From the NCBI GenBank assembly GCA_942492925.1, contig OW818641.1:124001-188000 (forward strand): a DNA stretch of 64,000 nt, in the 5' to 3' direction. The translations under genes were made by a program, and so were the position numbers. The stretch's first letter is position 1; the number at the start of each line of letters is the position of its first letter. This DNA is from QZKY01 sp942492925. GTDB lineage: Bacteria; Pseudomonadota; Gammaproteobacteria; Burkholderiales; Burkholderiaceae_D. Shown here in pieces: positions 1-7,549 of the stretch. The notes under the pieces are model-generated. The model did not search any database and was not told where the DNA came from. It saw nothing but the letters and a program-made list of their open reading frames with translations.

Positions 1-43
1 CGGAAAGAATTTTGCCGGTTGCAGCGACGATTCCTGTAAACAT
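1..43 (-). CDS. ribE: Riboflavin synthase alpha subunit, N-terminal fragment
   Basis: The complement of the first 43 bases opens with ATG and reads MFTGIVAATGKILS, the characteristic start of riboflavin synthase, which turns two 6,7-dimethyl-8-ribityllumazine molecules into riboflavin plus the pyrimidine precursor. Only 14 codons lie inside the window; the rest lies off the left edge. It sits 28 bases downstream of ribD on the same strand, so the two are likely co-transcribed as a riboflavin operon. A purine-rich GAAGCGAG stretch ahead of the ATG could serve as ribosome binding site. The gene is called ribE or ribC depending on the naming system. Confidence 0.85.
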   Translation of the reverse strand, partial: MFTGIVAATGKILS

Positions 44-71
44 GATTAATTTCTCGCTTCGTTATTTTGCT

Positions 72-1160
72 TTATTGGTTGAATACTCTGGCGACAATCC
101 GCAAATCATCGCCCACTTGCGCCACGTCGTGAAAACGCAGCGTGAATTTTTGCTCCAGCGTATGCAGCGTCGGCAGCGTAAACATGCCTCGCGCATCGCC
201 CAGCACGCAGGGGGCGGTGTACACCAGCAACTCATCGACCAGCCCCGCACGCAGCAGCGCGCCATTGAGCACCGCGCCAGCTTCCACATGCAATTCGTTG
301 ATCATGCGCTTGCCCAGCTCCCTCATCATCGCGTCCAGATCCACCTTGCCCTCTCGGTTTGGCATTCGGATGACTTCTGTGCCCGCCTCGCGCAAGGCCG
401 CCGCCTTCTGTTCGTCGGCATCGGCAGCGAACACCCACGCACCGCCTTCCAACATGCGCGCTTTTTCATTGATCGCGAGTTTGCTATCCACCACAATCCG
501 GCGCGGTTGACGCGGCGTGACCACCGCGCGCACTGTCAATTGCGGATCGTCCTTTTGCACCGTACCGATGCCCGTCAGCACCGCACACACGCGCGCGCGC
601 CAGGCATGGCCGTCGTCTCGCGCCGCCGCAGAAGTAATCCACTGACTCTGGCCATTCATCAGCGCCGTCTTGCCATCCAGGCTCGCTGCGATTTTCATGC
701 GCACCCACGGGCGACCGCGCTCCATGCGCGACAGGAAGCCGATATTCATTTCGCGTGCTTCGTCGGCCAGCATGCCACAGGCGACATTGATGCCGGCTGC
801 CCGTAAGCGCGCCAAGCCTTTCCCCGCCACCAACGGATTCGGATCTTCAATGGCGGCCACTACCCTGGCCACACCCGCTTGTATCAAGGCATCCGCGCAC
901 GGGGGCGTGTTCCCTGTGTGGCTGCACGGTTCCAGCGTCACGTACACCGTTGCTCCGCGCACGTCGTGGCCTTTCGCCCGCGCATCGTTCAAGGCTTGTA
1001 CTTCGGCGTGATTGCCGCCAACCGGCTGGGTGTGCCCCGCACCGATGATGGCGCCGTCCTTCACGATCACGCATCCCACGCGTGGGTTCGGCGCGGTCGT
1101 GAACAGCCCTTGGGCGGCCAGCGTCAAAGCCTGCCGCATGGGTTCATCGAAAAAGGACAT
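72..1160 (-). CDS. ribD: Bifunctional diaminohydroxyphosphoribosylaminopyrimidine deaminase / 5-amino-6-(5-phosphoribosylamino)uracil reductase RibD
   Basis: Catalyses two early steps of riboflavin synthesis, deamination of the pyrimidine and NADPH reduction of the ribose. The 362-residue protein has an N-terminal cytidine-deaminase-like zinc domain: HAE at residues 51-53 and a PC..(H)TG...C motif with cysteines near 79 and 88 supply the zinc ligands and catalytic glutamate. The C-terminal half is the reductase domain. I start it at the ATG giving MSFFDEPM, because an upstream in-frame extension of 44 codons has no family resemblance and this start begins at the usual place before the deaminase domain. 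The riboflavin synthase gene follows 28 bases later on the same strand. Confidence 0.95.
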   Translation of the reverse strand: MSFFDEPMRQALTLAAQGLFTTAPNPRVGCVIVKDGAIIGAGHTQPVGGNHAEVQALNDARAKGHDVRGATVYVTLEPCSHTGNTPPCADALIQAGVARVVAAIEDPNPLVAGKGLARLRAAGINVACGMLADEAREMNIGFLSRMERGRPWVRMKIAASLDGKTALMNGQSQWITSAAARDDGHAWRARVCAVLTGIGTVQKDDPQLTVRAVVTPRQPRRIVVDSKLAINEKARMLEGGAWVFAADADEQKAAALREAGTEVIRMPNREGKVDLDAMMRELGKRMINELHVEAGAVLNGALLRAGLVDELLVYTAPCVLGDARGMFTLPTLHTLEQKFTLRFHDVAQVGDDLRIVARVFNQ

Positions 1161-1345
1161 ACTGCGAATCCTGTGAGAAAAATAAGTCAAAACGGCTTTT
1201 CGTTTTCGCAGGATACTCTGCTTTTCAAAAAGCGGGAATATTGGGAAGGCGCCAGCCCCCTCCACCGCCCATCTCCTCCAACCGGCATCCATCGGGCATA
1301 GGCTTGGCGGACAATAGAAACCTATTTATATTACAAAAAGAGATC

Positions 1346-1375
1346 TTGTCATATCACATAGACAATTGGCATAAT
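1346..1375 (+). promoter_or_regulatory. Candidate sigma-70 promoter for the first minor-pilin operon
   Basis: TTGTCA (1346-1351) and CATAAT (1370-1375) are separated by 18 bases and lie about 30 bases ahead of the fimT start codon, in the 246-base gap that separates divergent ribD from the pilin operon. The match to the -35/-10 consensus is moderate. No start-site data are available, so this is inference. Confidence 0.4.
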
Positions 1376-1406
1376 GTTCATATTATTGTCTATTTGAGCA
1401 TTTCCC

Positions 1407-1973
1407 ATGCCAAGCTCTCAGCCTGTTACCCCGAATCTTTGCTGCTTGCGAGGCTTTACTCTGACAGAGATGCTGGTCACCCTGGCCGTGCTGTGCATTC
1501 TGATAGCGCTGGCCGCGCCCAGTTTCTGGCGACTCATCATTGACACGCGCATGACCACGGAAGCCAACCAATTTCTGACCACGCTCCACCTGACACGCTC
1601 CGAAGCCATCAAACGCAACCGACGCGTGACGCTCTGCAAAAGCAGCGACGGGAGGCTTTGCACAACTGCGGGGAACTGGGAACAAGGGTGGATTGTTTTC
1701 GTCGATGACGCGGCGATCGGCTTACGGGAACCGAAAGACGAACTCCTGCGCGTACACGGCCCCTTGTCGCGCGGCAGCGCACTGACCGGCAACTATCACA
1801 TCGTGCACTATATTTCGTACCTGCCGAATGGCCAAACTCGAACCGCTACCGGTGCCATGCAAGGCGGCAAACTCACCCTGTGCAGTGGCCTGTCGGCGAC
1901 CAAAGGCAGGCAAATCGTCATCGCGACCGGCTCGGGACGCCCCCGCATTGACACTGTTCATCCTGATTGTTGA
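1407..1973 (+). CDS. fimT: Type IV pilus minor pilin FimT/GspH-like (cluster 1)
   Basis: A 188-residue prepilin, first gene of minor-pilin cluster 1. After a 16-residue leader the sequence LRG/FTLTEM gives a class III prepilin peptidase site, with glutamate at mature position 5, followed by a hydrophobic helix to about residue 38. The C-terminal part carries a few cysteines, as in the GspH/FimT family, which initiates pilus assembly or sits at the tip. The pilV gene starts 11 bases after its stop. A second, distant FimT is encoded at 13711-14253. Exact role inside the tip complex is inferred from the family, not shown here. Confidence 0.85.
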   Translation: MPSSQPVTPNLCCLRGFTLTEMLVTLAVLCILIALAAPSFWRLIIDTRMTTEANQFLTTLHLTRSEAIKRNRRVTLCKSSDGRLCTTAGNWEQGWIVFVDDAAIGLREPKDELLRVHGPLSRGSALTGNYHIVHYISYLPNGQTRTATGAMQGGKLTLCSGLSATKGRQIVIATGSGRPRIDTVHPDC

Positions 1974-1983
1974 TCGGTCTACG

Positions 1984-2454
1984 ATGATTTCAACCACGAA
2001 CGCCATACGACCCCACCGCCGCCAGCACGGGTACTCGCTCGTTGAAATCATGGTCACGCTCGCCATCGTCAGTTTTGGATTGCTGGGCATTGCGGGCATC
2101 GTCGCCAACAGCCTCAAGAGCCAACAAACCTCACATGTTCGCACCCAAGCCAGCATTCTGGCCTATGACATCATCGAACGCATGCGTGCGAATCGCGCGA
2201 CAGCCGAGCAATCGCCCTCACCTTACAACCTACCGCTGAATGCGCGCGCACCCGCCGGCGACAGCGTTCCTGAAACGGATTTGACCCAATGGCGTCAAGC
2301 GCTCGCCGCGACCCTCCCTGAGGGCAGCGGTTCCGTTTCCATCAACAACAAAAAAGTGACGGTTATCATTCACTGGATGCAGCGCAAGCTGGATCGCGGA
2401 TCATCTTCGACAGCCGATGACGCGCAACATATTACAATCGAAACACGCTTATGA
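1984..2454 (+). CDS. pilV: Type IV pilus minor pilin PilV (cluster 1)
   Basis: A 156-residue prepilin with leader ending in HG/YSLVE (cleavage after residue 16, glutamate at mature position 5) and the hydrophobic segment typical of PilV, followed by the family hallmark of a stretch rich in polar residues with ERMRANR, common in PilV proteins. I chose the ATG at 1984, which gives a short leader; the longer in-frame reading begins inside fimT and would bury the prepilin site. The stop overlaps the pilW start (ATGA), implying coupled translation. PilV links PilY1 and the other minor pilins in the tip complex. Confidence 0.88.
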   Translation: MISTTNAIRPHRRQHGYSLVEIMVTLAIVSFGLLGIAGIVANSLKSQQTSHVRTQASILAYDIIERMRANRATAEQSPSPYNLPLNARAPAGDSVPETDLTQWRQALAATLPEGSGSVSINNKKVTVIIHWMQRKLDRGSSSTADDAQHITIETRL

Positions 2455-3260
2455 ACATGCCGCGTCAAATCGCTTTACCGTCATATCAGCGCGGGTTGGG
2501 CTTGGTCGAGATCATGATTTCACTCGTCATCGGCCTGATTGTGCTGGGATCGCTGACGTACTTGCTGATTGGCGGCAAACAAACAAGCAAATCGCAGGAT
2601 GACTTGGCGCACATGCAGGAAAACGGGCGCTACGCGCTGGACATCCTCGGCAAAGCAGTTCGCCAAGCAGGGTATCGCCTCGACATCAGCAAGCCGCTGG
2701 ACGGCAAACCGCTCGAAGGCACCGACGGCAAGGGCGCGGGCGTAACGGCGCAGCCCGACACGATCACCCTGCGACGCGACCCAACTTGGGTGAAAGACGC
2801 CCACAACACATTAAAAGGTGAAGAAGCCAACTGCGCAGGCGGCATCATCACATCGGATAACGAATTACATCCGCAAACCGGCATGCGTGTCGCCAACAGC
2901 AAACTGATTGTATCGACTTTTTCCATCGAAAAAGGCGAATTGCGTTGCGACACGATTGCCCCGAACGGCAAATCCACATCCGCCAAGCTCGTCGACCAGA
3001 TCGAAAATATGCAAGTTGAATACGGCATGGATCTCGAGGGAAATGGCAACATCACCTCGTATGAAACGGCAGACAAGGTCGGCGATTTTTCACGCGTGGC
3101 AGCCGTGCGCGTGAGCTTGCTTGTTAAGGGCACGGCGCCCAGTACAACCGCCGGGCAAGCGCAAACCTATACCTTCAACGGCGAAACAATAAAAGCGTCT
3201 GACGGATTTTTGCGCCGGGTTTATACCGCCACGTTTGCGCTAAGGAACCCGATCCGATGA
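2451..3260 (+). CDS. pilW: Type IV pilus minor pilin PilW (cluster 1)
   Basis: A 269-residue large minor pilin. The leader ends RG/LGLVE, placing glutamate at mature position 5, and the helix runs through about residue 40 (IMISLVIGLIVLG). Residues beyond form the large globular domain typical of PilW, with AHMQENGRYALDIL just after the helix, a signature seen widely in PilW proteins. Start overlaps the pilV stop and its own stop overlaps the pilX start, both as ATGA, so the operon is tightly coupled. With PilV, PilX, FimT and PilY1 it is expected to form the assembly-priming tip complex in the inner membrane and later at the pilus tip. Confidence 0.9.
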   Translation: MNMPRQIALPSYQRGLGLVEIMISLVIGLIVLGSLTYLLIGGKQTSKSQDDLAHMQENGRYALDILGKAVRQAGYRLDISKPLDGKPLEGTDGKGAGVTAQPDTITLRRDPTWVKDAHNTLKGEEANCAGGIITSDNELHPQTGMRVANSKLIVSTFSIEKGELRCDTIAPNGKSTSAKLVDQIENMQVEYGMDLEGNGNITSYETADKVGDFSRVAAVRVSLLVKGTAPSTTAGQAQTYTFNGETIKASDGFLRRVYTATFALRNPIR

Positions 3261-3832
3261 AACCTCTCTCCCGATTCCAGAAAGGTTCCGTGCTGATCAC
3301 CGGCCTCATCTTTTTGACAATTCTGACGATGATCGCCTTGTCGGCCCTGTCGAGCGGCACCGTCGAAGAAAAACTCGCGGCCAACGATCGCGACCGACAA
3401 GTTGCGCTCCAAGCCGCCGAAGCCATGCTCCGCGAAGCGGAAACGACGTTATTTAATACGCCGCCTTTCGACCCTTTCGACCCGGACAAATTTACGGATG
3501 CCTGTCAGCCTGCGGACGGTGAAAAAACGGGTGGCTTGTGCGCGCCCCTTCCTGCGGGCGCAACGCCCCGATGGCAAGCGTTGAACTGGACATCGGATAA
3601 GCTCTCGCGCACTTTTGCGAGCCCGACAGACAAACTCAAGGACAAGTTCGGCGAATTGACTGCGCAACCGCGATATATTGTCGAGATCGTTACGGCCCCT
3701 TACAAGCCGAACGCCGCCGTGGCGAAATGCGAACCTGGCGTGGTGCAGTTCACCGCACGCGGTGAAGGGCGCAATCAATCTGTCGTCATCCTGCAAAGCA
3801 CGTATCGCTTCTTGCCCGCCACCTGCTCATGA
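3257..3832 (+). CDS. pilX: Type IV pilus minor pilin PilX (cluster 1)
   Basis: A 191-residue PilX-like pilin. The leader ends QKG/SVLIT; as usual for PilX/GspK-type pilins there is no glutamate at mature position 5. The hydrophobic segment is followed by SGTVEEKLAANDRDRQVALQAAEA, recognisable as the conserved PilX region with the glutamate-rich AAEAMLREAE helix. The C-terminal domain has several cysteines. Translation is coupled to pilW by an ATGA overlap, and pilY1 begins 7 bases after the stop. PilX recruits or docks PilY1 in the priming complex in species where it has been studied; that role is inferred here. Confidence 0.88.
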   Translation: MKPLSRFQKGSVLITGLIFLTILTMIALSALSSGTVEEKLAANDRDRQVALQAAEAMLREAETTLFNTPPFDPFDPDKFTDACQPADGEKTGGLCAPLPAGATPRWQALNWTSDKLSRTFASPTDKLKDKFGELTAQPRYIVEIVTAPYKPNAAVAKCEPGVVQFTARGEGRNQSVVILQSTYRFLPATCS

Positions 3833-3839
3833 GACAGCC

Positions 3840-5909
3840 ATGACACGTCACGCTTTCCGAAAAATTTTACTGCTCATCATCGCTGCAATCGGACTGATCG
3901 GCGGGCTATTGCTCGGCGTAGCGGCGCCGGTTTTCGAGCCCGATCAACAACCTATCGGTTACGTCGGTCAATTGGCCGTCACCAACATTGACGTCACCTC
4001 CGGCAAGGAATTCGCCTTTTCGATTGATTACCACGCGGATGATTGGCGCGGCAACTTGCACAAATATGCGATCGCAGACACCGGTGCCATTTCGGACAAG
4101 GATGCTTGGCCGGGCGGCGCCGCTGCCGCCATCGATGCGCAAGACTACGACAAAGAACGTTTGATCGTTACGATGCAAGCCCATCAAAAAATTCCTTTCC
4201 GATGGTCGCAACTCTCTCCGGCACAACAAACCGCACTCGATCCAGTAACCGCTGCACAGGTGGGCGCAGTAAGTTCCCCCATCCTCAATTTCATTCGCGG
4301 GGATCGTTCCAACGAACTGCCCGCTGCACTAGGGTTGCGGCGGCGGAGCACGGTTATCGGCGACATCATTCATTCGACGCCGATTTACTGTCCCACATCG
4401 CTTTGCGCGGCTGACACTGTTTTCGTCGGCGCGAACGACGGCATGCTGCATGCAATTGACGCGCACACGGGCAAGGAACGCTTTGCTTACATCCCGTCGA
4501 TGCTGATCCCAAAACTGTCTGCGCTGACGACACCCCCTTACTCGCACCGGTATTTTGTTGATGGGCGCATGGACTTGCGCAAAATCAGCGGGCGCACCAT
4601 TTTAGTCGGTGCACTTGGTGCGGGCGGCAAAGGATTGTATGCGCTGGATGTCACGCATGCCGCCCCTGCCACAGAAACCACGGCAGCTGCAAACCTGCTT
4701 TGGGAAATTTCGCACGAAACCGTCGGCTTCGAGAATCTCGGCTACACCGTCGGCCAACCGTCGCTTGTCAAACTCAAGGATGGCAGCACGACACTCATCG
4801 TCGCCAACGGCTATCACAATGCGAGCAGCGATCACGCCGTGCTCTACATGATCCATCCGCTGACTGGCGAAAAAATTCGCGAAATCGACACCTTTGATTT
4901 CGGCGGCACAGGTAACGCGGCTCATCCCAACGGCTTGTCATCACCTTCGCTTTGGGCGTCGCAACGCGATGGAAAAATCGATACTGCCTACGCGGGCGAT
5001 CTGGACGGCAATCTGTGGCGCTTCGATTTGCTGAATGGCACGGCAAAAAAACTGCATGCCACGCAGCCCGCGCAAGCCATTACCACCGCGCCTGCACTAA
5101 TGAAACATCCTTTCGGCGGCGCGATGGTACTGTTTGCCACGGGGCGCATGCTTGTGCCAAACGATGCCACCGATAGAACACCACACTATGCTTACGGCAT
5201 CTGGGATGGCGCCCCCTCTGGAAACACGTCGCTGCTTGAGCAAGCATTGACGGAAGCGACGTACACAGGCATCACGCCCGACGTGCGTGTGCGCTGGGCC
5301 AGCAGCCACTGGCCAGACTGGCGCAGCGGCCATCACAAGGGCTGGCGCACGCCTTTGCCTATCAGCGGGGAACGCGTAGTCGGCGATGGCGTGTTCGTCA
5401 GCCAAGGCGTGTTTCAGTTCATCAGCAGCAATCCTTCTATCAACGCCAATAACAAATCCAGCAGCGCGGCGTCGCATGGCGAAAACTGGTGGATGCAACT
5501 CAACGCATTGACCGGCGGCGATGTCGGGCGCATTCTGTTTGATTTGAACGATGATCGACTCCTGACTGCGGCCGATCAAATTCTGGCCGACAAAACGTCA
5601 CGCTTGCCGGTGGGACGCCATCTCGGTGGTGGAACGCGCTCGCAAATGCTGCCACTCGTTACGAACAAAATGACAATCCATCACACCAACCATGACATCA
5701 ACCCGCCGCTAATCGTGTGGCCGCCGCCAACGCCACTCGTCGGACAATCCGGCGCGGCAACACCATCGCCAAGCGTGACGCCCCGACCTGTTCGTCCACG
5801 CGGCATTGCCCCCGGCGGTGCGGTGACCGGGAACGCCCCTACCCCCACCGGAGAAATGACACCGGCCGAGCCACTCGGCCGCATGAGCTGGCAGGAGATC
5901 CAGCCATGA
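3840..5909 (+). CDS. pilY1: Short PilY1-like pilus tip protein lacking the von Willebrand A domain (cluster 1)
   Basis: A 689-residue exported protein matching only the C-terminal half of PilY1. After a hydrophobic signal segment (residues about 8-28) it enters the region that precedes the beta-propeller, including an ADDWRGNL-type stretch, FIRGD and GDIIHSTP, then the propeller signature VFVGANDGMLHAID with FAYIPSML. A DxNxDxxxxxxD calcium-loop-like motif lies at residues 568-579. The C-terminal 60 residues are rich in proline. No DxSxS metal-site of a von Willebrand A domain is present, whereas the paralogue at 7550-11536 (1328 aa) has it. The ATG at 3840 is preferred because the longer in-frame reading runs back into pilX. 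pilE overlaps its stop by four bases. Confidence 0.88.
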   Translation: MTRHAFRKILLLIIAAIGLIGGLLLGVAAPVFEPDQQPIGYVGQLAVTNIDVTSGKEFAFSIDYHADDWRGNLHKYAIADTGAISDKDAWPGGAAAAIDAQDYDKERLIVTMQAHQKIPFRWSQLSPAQQTALDPVTAAQVGAVSSPILNFIRGDRSNELPAALGLRRRSTVIGDIIHSTPIYCPTSLCAADTVFVGANDGMLHAIDAHTGKERFAYIPSMLIPKLSALTTPPYSHRYFVDGRMDLRKISGRTILVGALGAGGKGLYALDVTHAAPATETTAAANLLWEISHETVGFENLGYTVGQPSLVKLKDGSTTLIVANGYHNASSDHAVLYMIHPLTGEKIREIDTFDFGGTGNAAHPNGLSSPSLWASQRDGKIDTAYAGDLDGNLWRFDLLNGTAKKLHATQPAQAITTAPALMKHPFGGAMVLFATGRMLVPNDATDRTPHYAYGIWDGAPSGNTSLLEQALTEATYTGITPDVRVRWASSHWPDWRSGHHKGWRTPLPISGERVVGDGVFVSQGVFQFISSNPSINANNKSSSAASHGENWWMQLNALTGGDVGRILFDLNDDRLLTAADQILADKTSRLPVGRHLGGGTRSQMLPLVTNKMTIHHTNHDINPPLIVWPPPTPLVGQSGAATPSPSVTPRPVRPRGIAPGGAVTGNAPTPTGEMTPAEPLGRMSWQEIQP

Positions 5910-6352
5910 TGGCACGCCAGCACTTTTTTTTACCGTTTCGTTTTTTGCGACGCCGACACACAAGCGGTTTTACGCTGATTGATTTACTGATTGCGTGCGT
6001 CGTCCTCGCCATCCTGGCCGCTGTCGCTTACCCTTCCTACGCATCACACGTGCGCAAAGCGCATCGCGCTGATGCCAAAACCATTCTGCTGGAAACCGCA
6101 CAGTACATGGAACGCTACCACGCCATGCACAGCACTTATGTCGGGGCGCGCGTCGATGCCGTGTCTGCTGTGGCCCCCAAAAACGCCGAAGCTGCGCGCG
6201 TGAAGTACCACATCAGTTTTGTTGACGAACCAACAGCCATGCGTTTTACCCTGCAAGCCGCGCCCGTCAATGGGCAGGAGGCAGATAACTGCGGAACGTT
6301 GACGGTGGATCAACTTGGGGCGCTAACGCCTCGACTGCAGGGCTGCTGGTAA
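5906..6352 (+). CDS. pilE: PilE-like type IV minor pilin with aspartate at mature position 5 (cluster 1)
   Basis: A 148-residue prepilin closing the operon. The leader is long (21 residues, basic) and ends SG/FTLIDLLI, so mature position 5 is aspartate rather than the near-universal glutamate. The hydrophobic helix and the YPSYASHVRKAHRADAKT region match PilE-type minor pilins, and the C-terminal cysteines (about residues 132 and 147) form the expected disulphide loop. The start overlaps the pilY1 stop by four bases. The second cluster has its own pilE at 14247-14645 with normal glutamate. Whether aspartate alters recruitment is not known from sequence. Confidence 0.85.
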   Translation: MMARQHFFLPFRFLRRRHTSGFTLIDLLIACVVLAILAAVAYPSYASHVRKAHRADAKTILLETAQYMERYHAMHSTYVGARVDAVSAVAPKNAEAARVKYHISFVDEPTAMRFTLQAAPVNGQEADNCGTLTVDQLGALTPRLQGCW

Positions 6353-6483
6353 TCTTCTTCTCGACGCCAGCCTTCACTCATGTTCACCGTACCCTTACGA
6401 AGAATTTCAGCAGTACAATCACTCAGTGAAGAACTCAAATTTTGATCTCGCGATATATCGGTATCCACTTCGGTTAGAAACTC

Positions 6484-7479
6484 ATGCGATTCTCCATTCG
6501 TGAAACCGTCTGGCCCCTAAAACGGGAAGTTGCCCTCGCCTCTCTTGTCGTCCTGACACATGGCCTTGTCGTTGCGCTGGCCTTACGTTCCCCTGATATG
6601 TTTTCTGGCAAGCCCCTGGGCGTATCTTCTACGCTTCCCCCACCTATTTCCGTAACATTACACACAGCACCGTCGAACGTGGCCGCACCCGCCGCTCACC
6701 CAACGGACAAGCCACAAACCAATGCGACGAAACATCAGCCACTGCGCCCCAAACCTGCTCCAAATGCACACGCTATTTCAACGCAGTCTTCAGAAAAAAC
6801 TTCGCCAGCAAGCGCCCAACACAACTTTTTACCTCCTTCGGCTTTTTTGCAGTACAAGGTTCGTGCAACCCGAAATGGAGATACCCAAGATGGACGCGCC
6901 CACCTTTTTTGGCAAACCAGCCGTCGCGCTTTCAGCGTCCAGGGCGAAATTACGCTTGCAGAAAAGAACGCCCTCACTTTCAATAGCGAAGGGGTCGTTG
7001 ATGCCCAAGGCTTATCACCGACGATTTACAGCGAAAAACGTGGAAGCGAATTGCCGACGAACACGCTGTTTCAGTGGGACAAGAAGAAAGCCGATTTCTC
7101 GACCCAAACCCCAACCCATTCACTGGGCGGTGGCGAACAAGACCGCGCGAGCATCATTTGGCAATTGTCTGGAATGGGGCAAAAAAACAGCCACCTGTTC
7201 GCGCCCAACGCTCAATTCTATATCACCGTACTGGGCTCCCACGAAGGCATGACGTGGTCGATACATGTCCTTTCGCAAGAAACGCTTGCGACGCCACTTG
7301 GCGACACCCGTACATGGCACGTAAGCCTCACCCCAGCCAATTCATCGCAAAATGACGCCACGAATATTTGGTTCGCGCCGGAACTGAATTGGTACCCTGT
7401 GAAATTACGTTTCACGGAACAAAACGGCAACACCCTCGAGTTAGATGTCCAGGAACTCACCTTAACAACCGAGTCCTGA
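6484..7479 (+). CDS. DUF3108 domain protein, membrane-anchored
   Basis: A 331-residue protein of unknown function. A single hydrophobic segment near residues 18-36 suggests an anchor or uncleaved signal, followed by a proline/threonine/alanine-rich linker to about residue 115. The rest (FLQYKVRAT onward) resembles the DUF3108 family, with the GGEQDRASIIWQ and ELNWYPVKL segments. The same two segments occur in the paralogue at 14975-15763, written GGEQDRTSITWQ and SLDWYPVRM. It follows minor-pilin cluster 1 by 131 bases on the same strand but may have its own promoter. DUF3108 proteins are outer-envelope associated in several Burkholderiales; a role here is not established. Confidence 0.75.
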   Translation: MRFSIRETVWPLKREVALASLVVLTHGLVVALALRSPDMFSGKPLGVSSTLPPPISVTLHTAPSNVAAPAAHPTDKPQTNATKHQPLRPKPAPNAHAISTQSSEKTSPASAQHNFLPPSAFLQYKVRATRNGDTQDGRAHLFWQTSRRAFSVQGEITLAEKNALTFNSEGVVDAQGLSPTIYSEKRGSELPTNTLFQWDKKKADFSTQTPTHSLGGGEQDRASIIWQLSGMGQKNSHLFAPNAQFYITVLGSHEGMTWSIHVLSQETLATPLGDTRTWHVSLTPANSSQNDATNIWFAPELNWYPVKLRFTEQNGNTLELDVQELTLTTES

Positions 7480-7495
7480 TCCATTCAGAATCCAT

Positions 7496-7532
7496 AAAAA
7501 AACCGATTCCTGCTGTGCCACAGGAATCGGTT
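7496..7532 (-). terminator. Rho-independent terminator of minor-pilin cluster 2
   Basis: A perfect 12-base inverted repeat, AACCGATTCCTG (7501-7512) and CAGGAATCGGTT (7521-7532), with an 8-base loop, followed on the minus strand by seven T residues. It lies 18 bases past the pilY1 stop. On the plus strand it could also form after the DUF3108 gene, but lacks a T run there. Confidence 0.9.
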
Positions 7533-7549
7533 GCGAATAAGTCGCGTGA

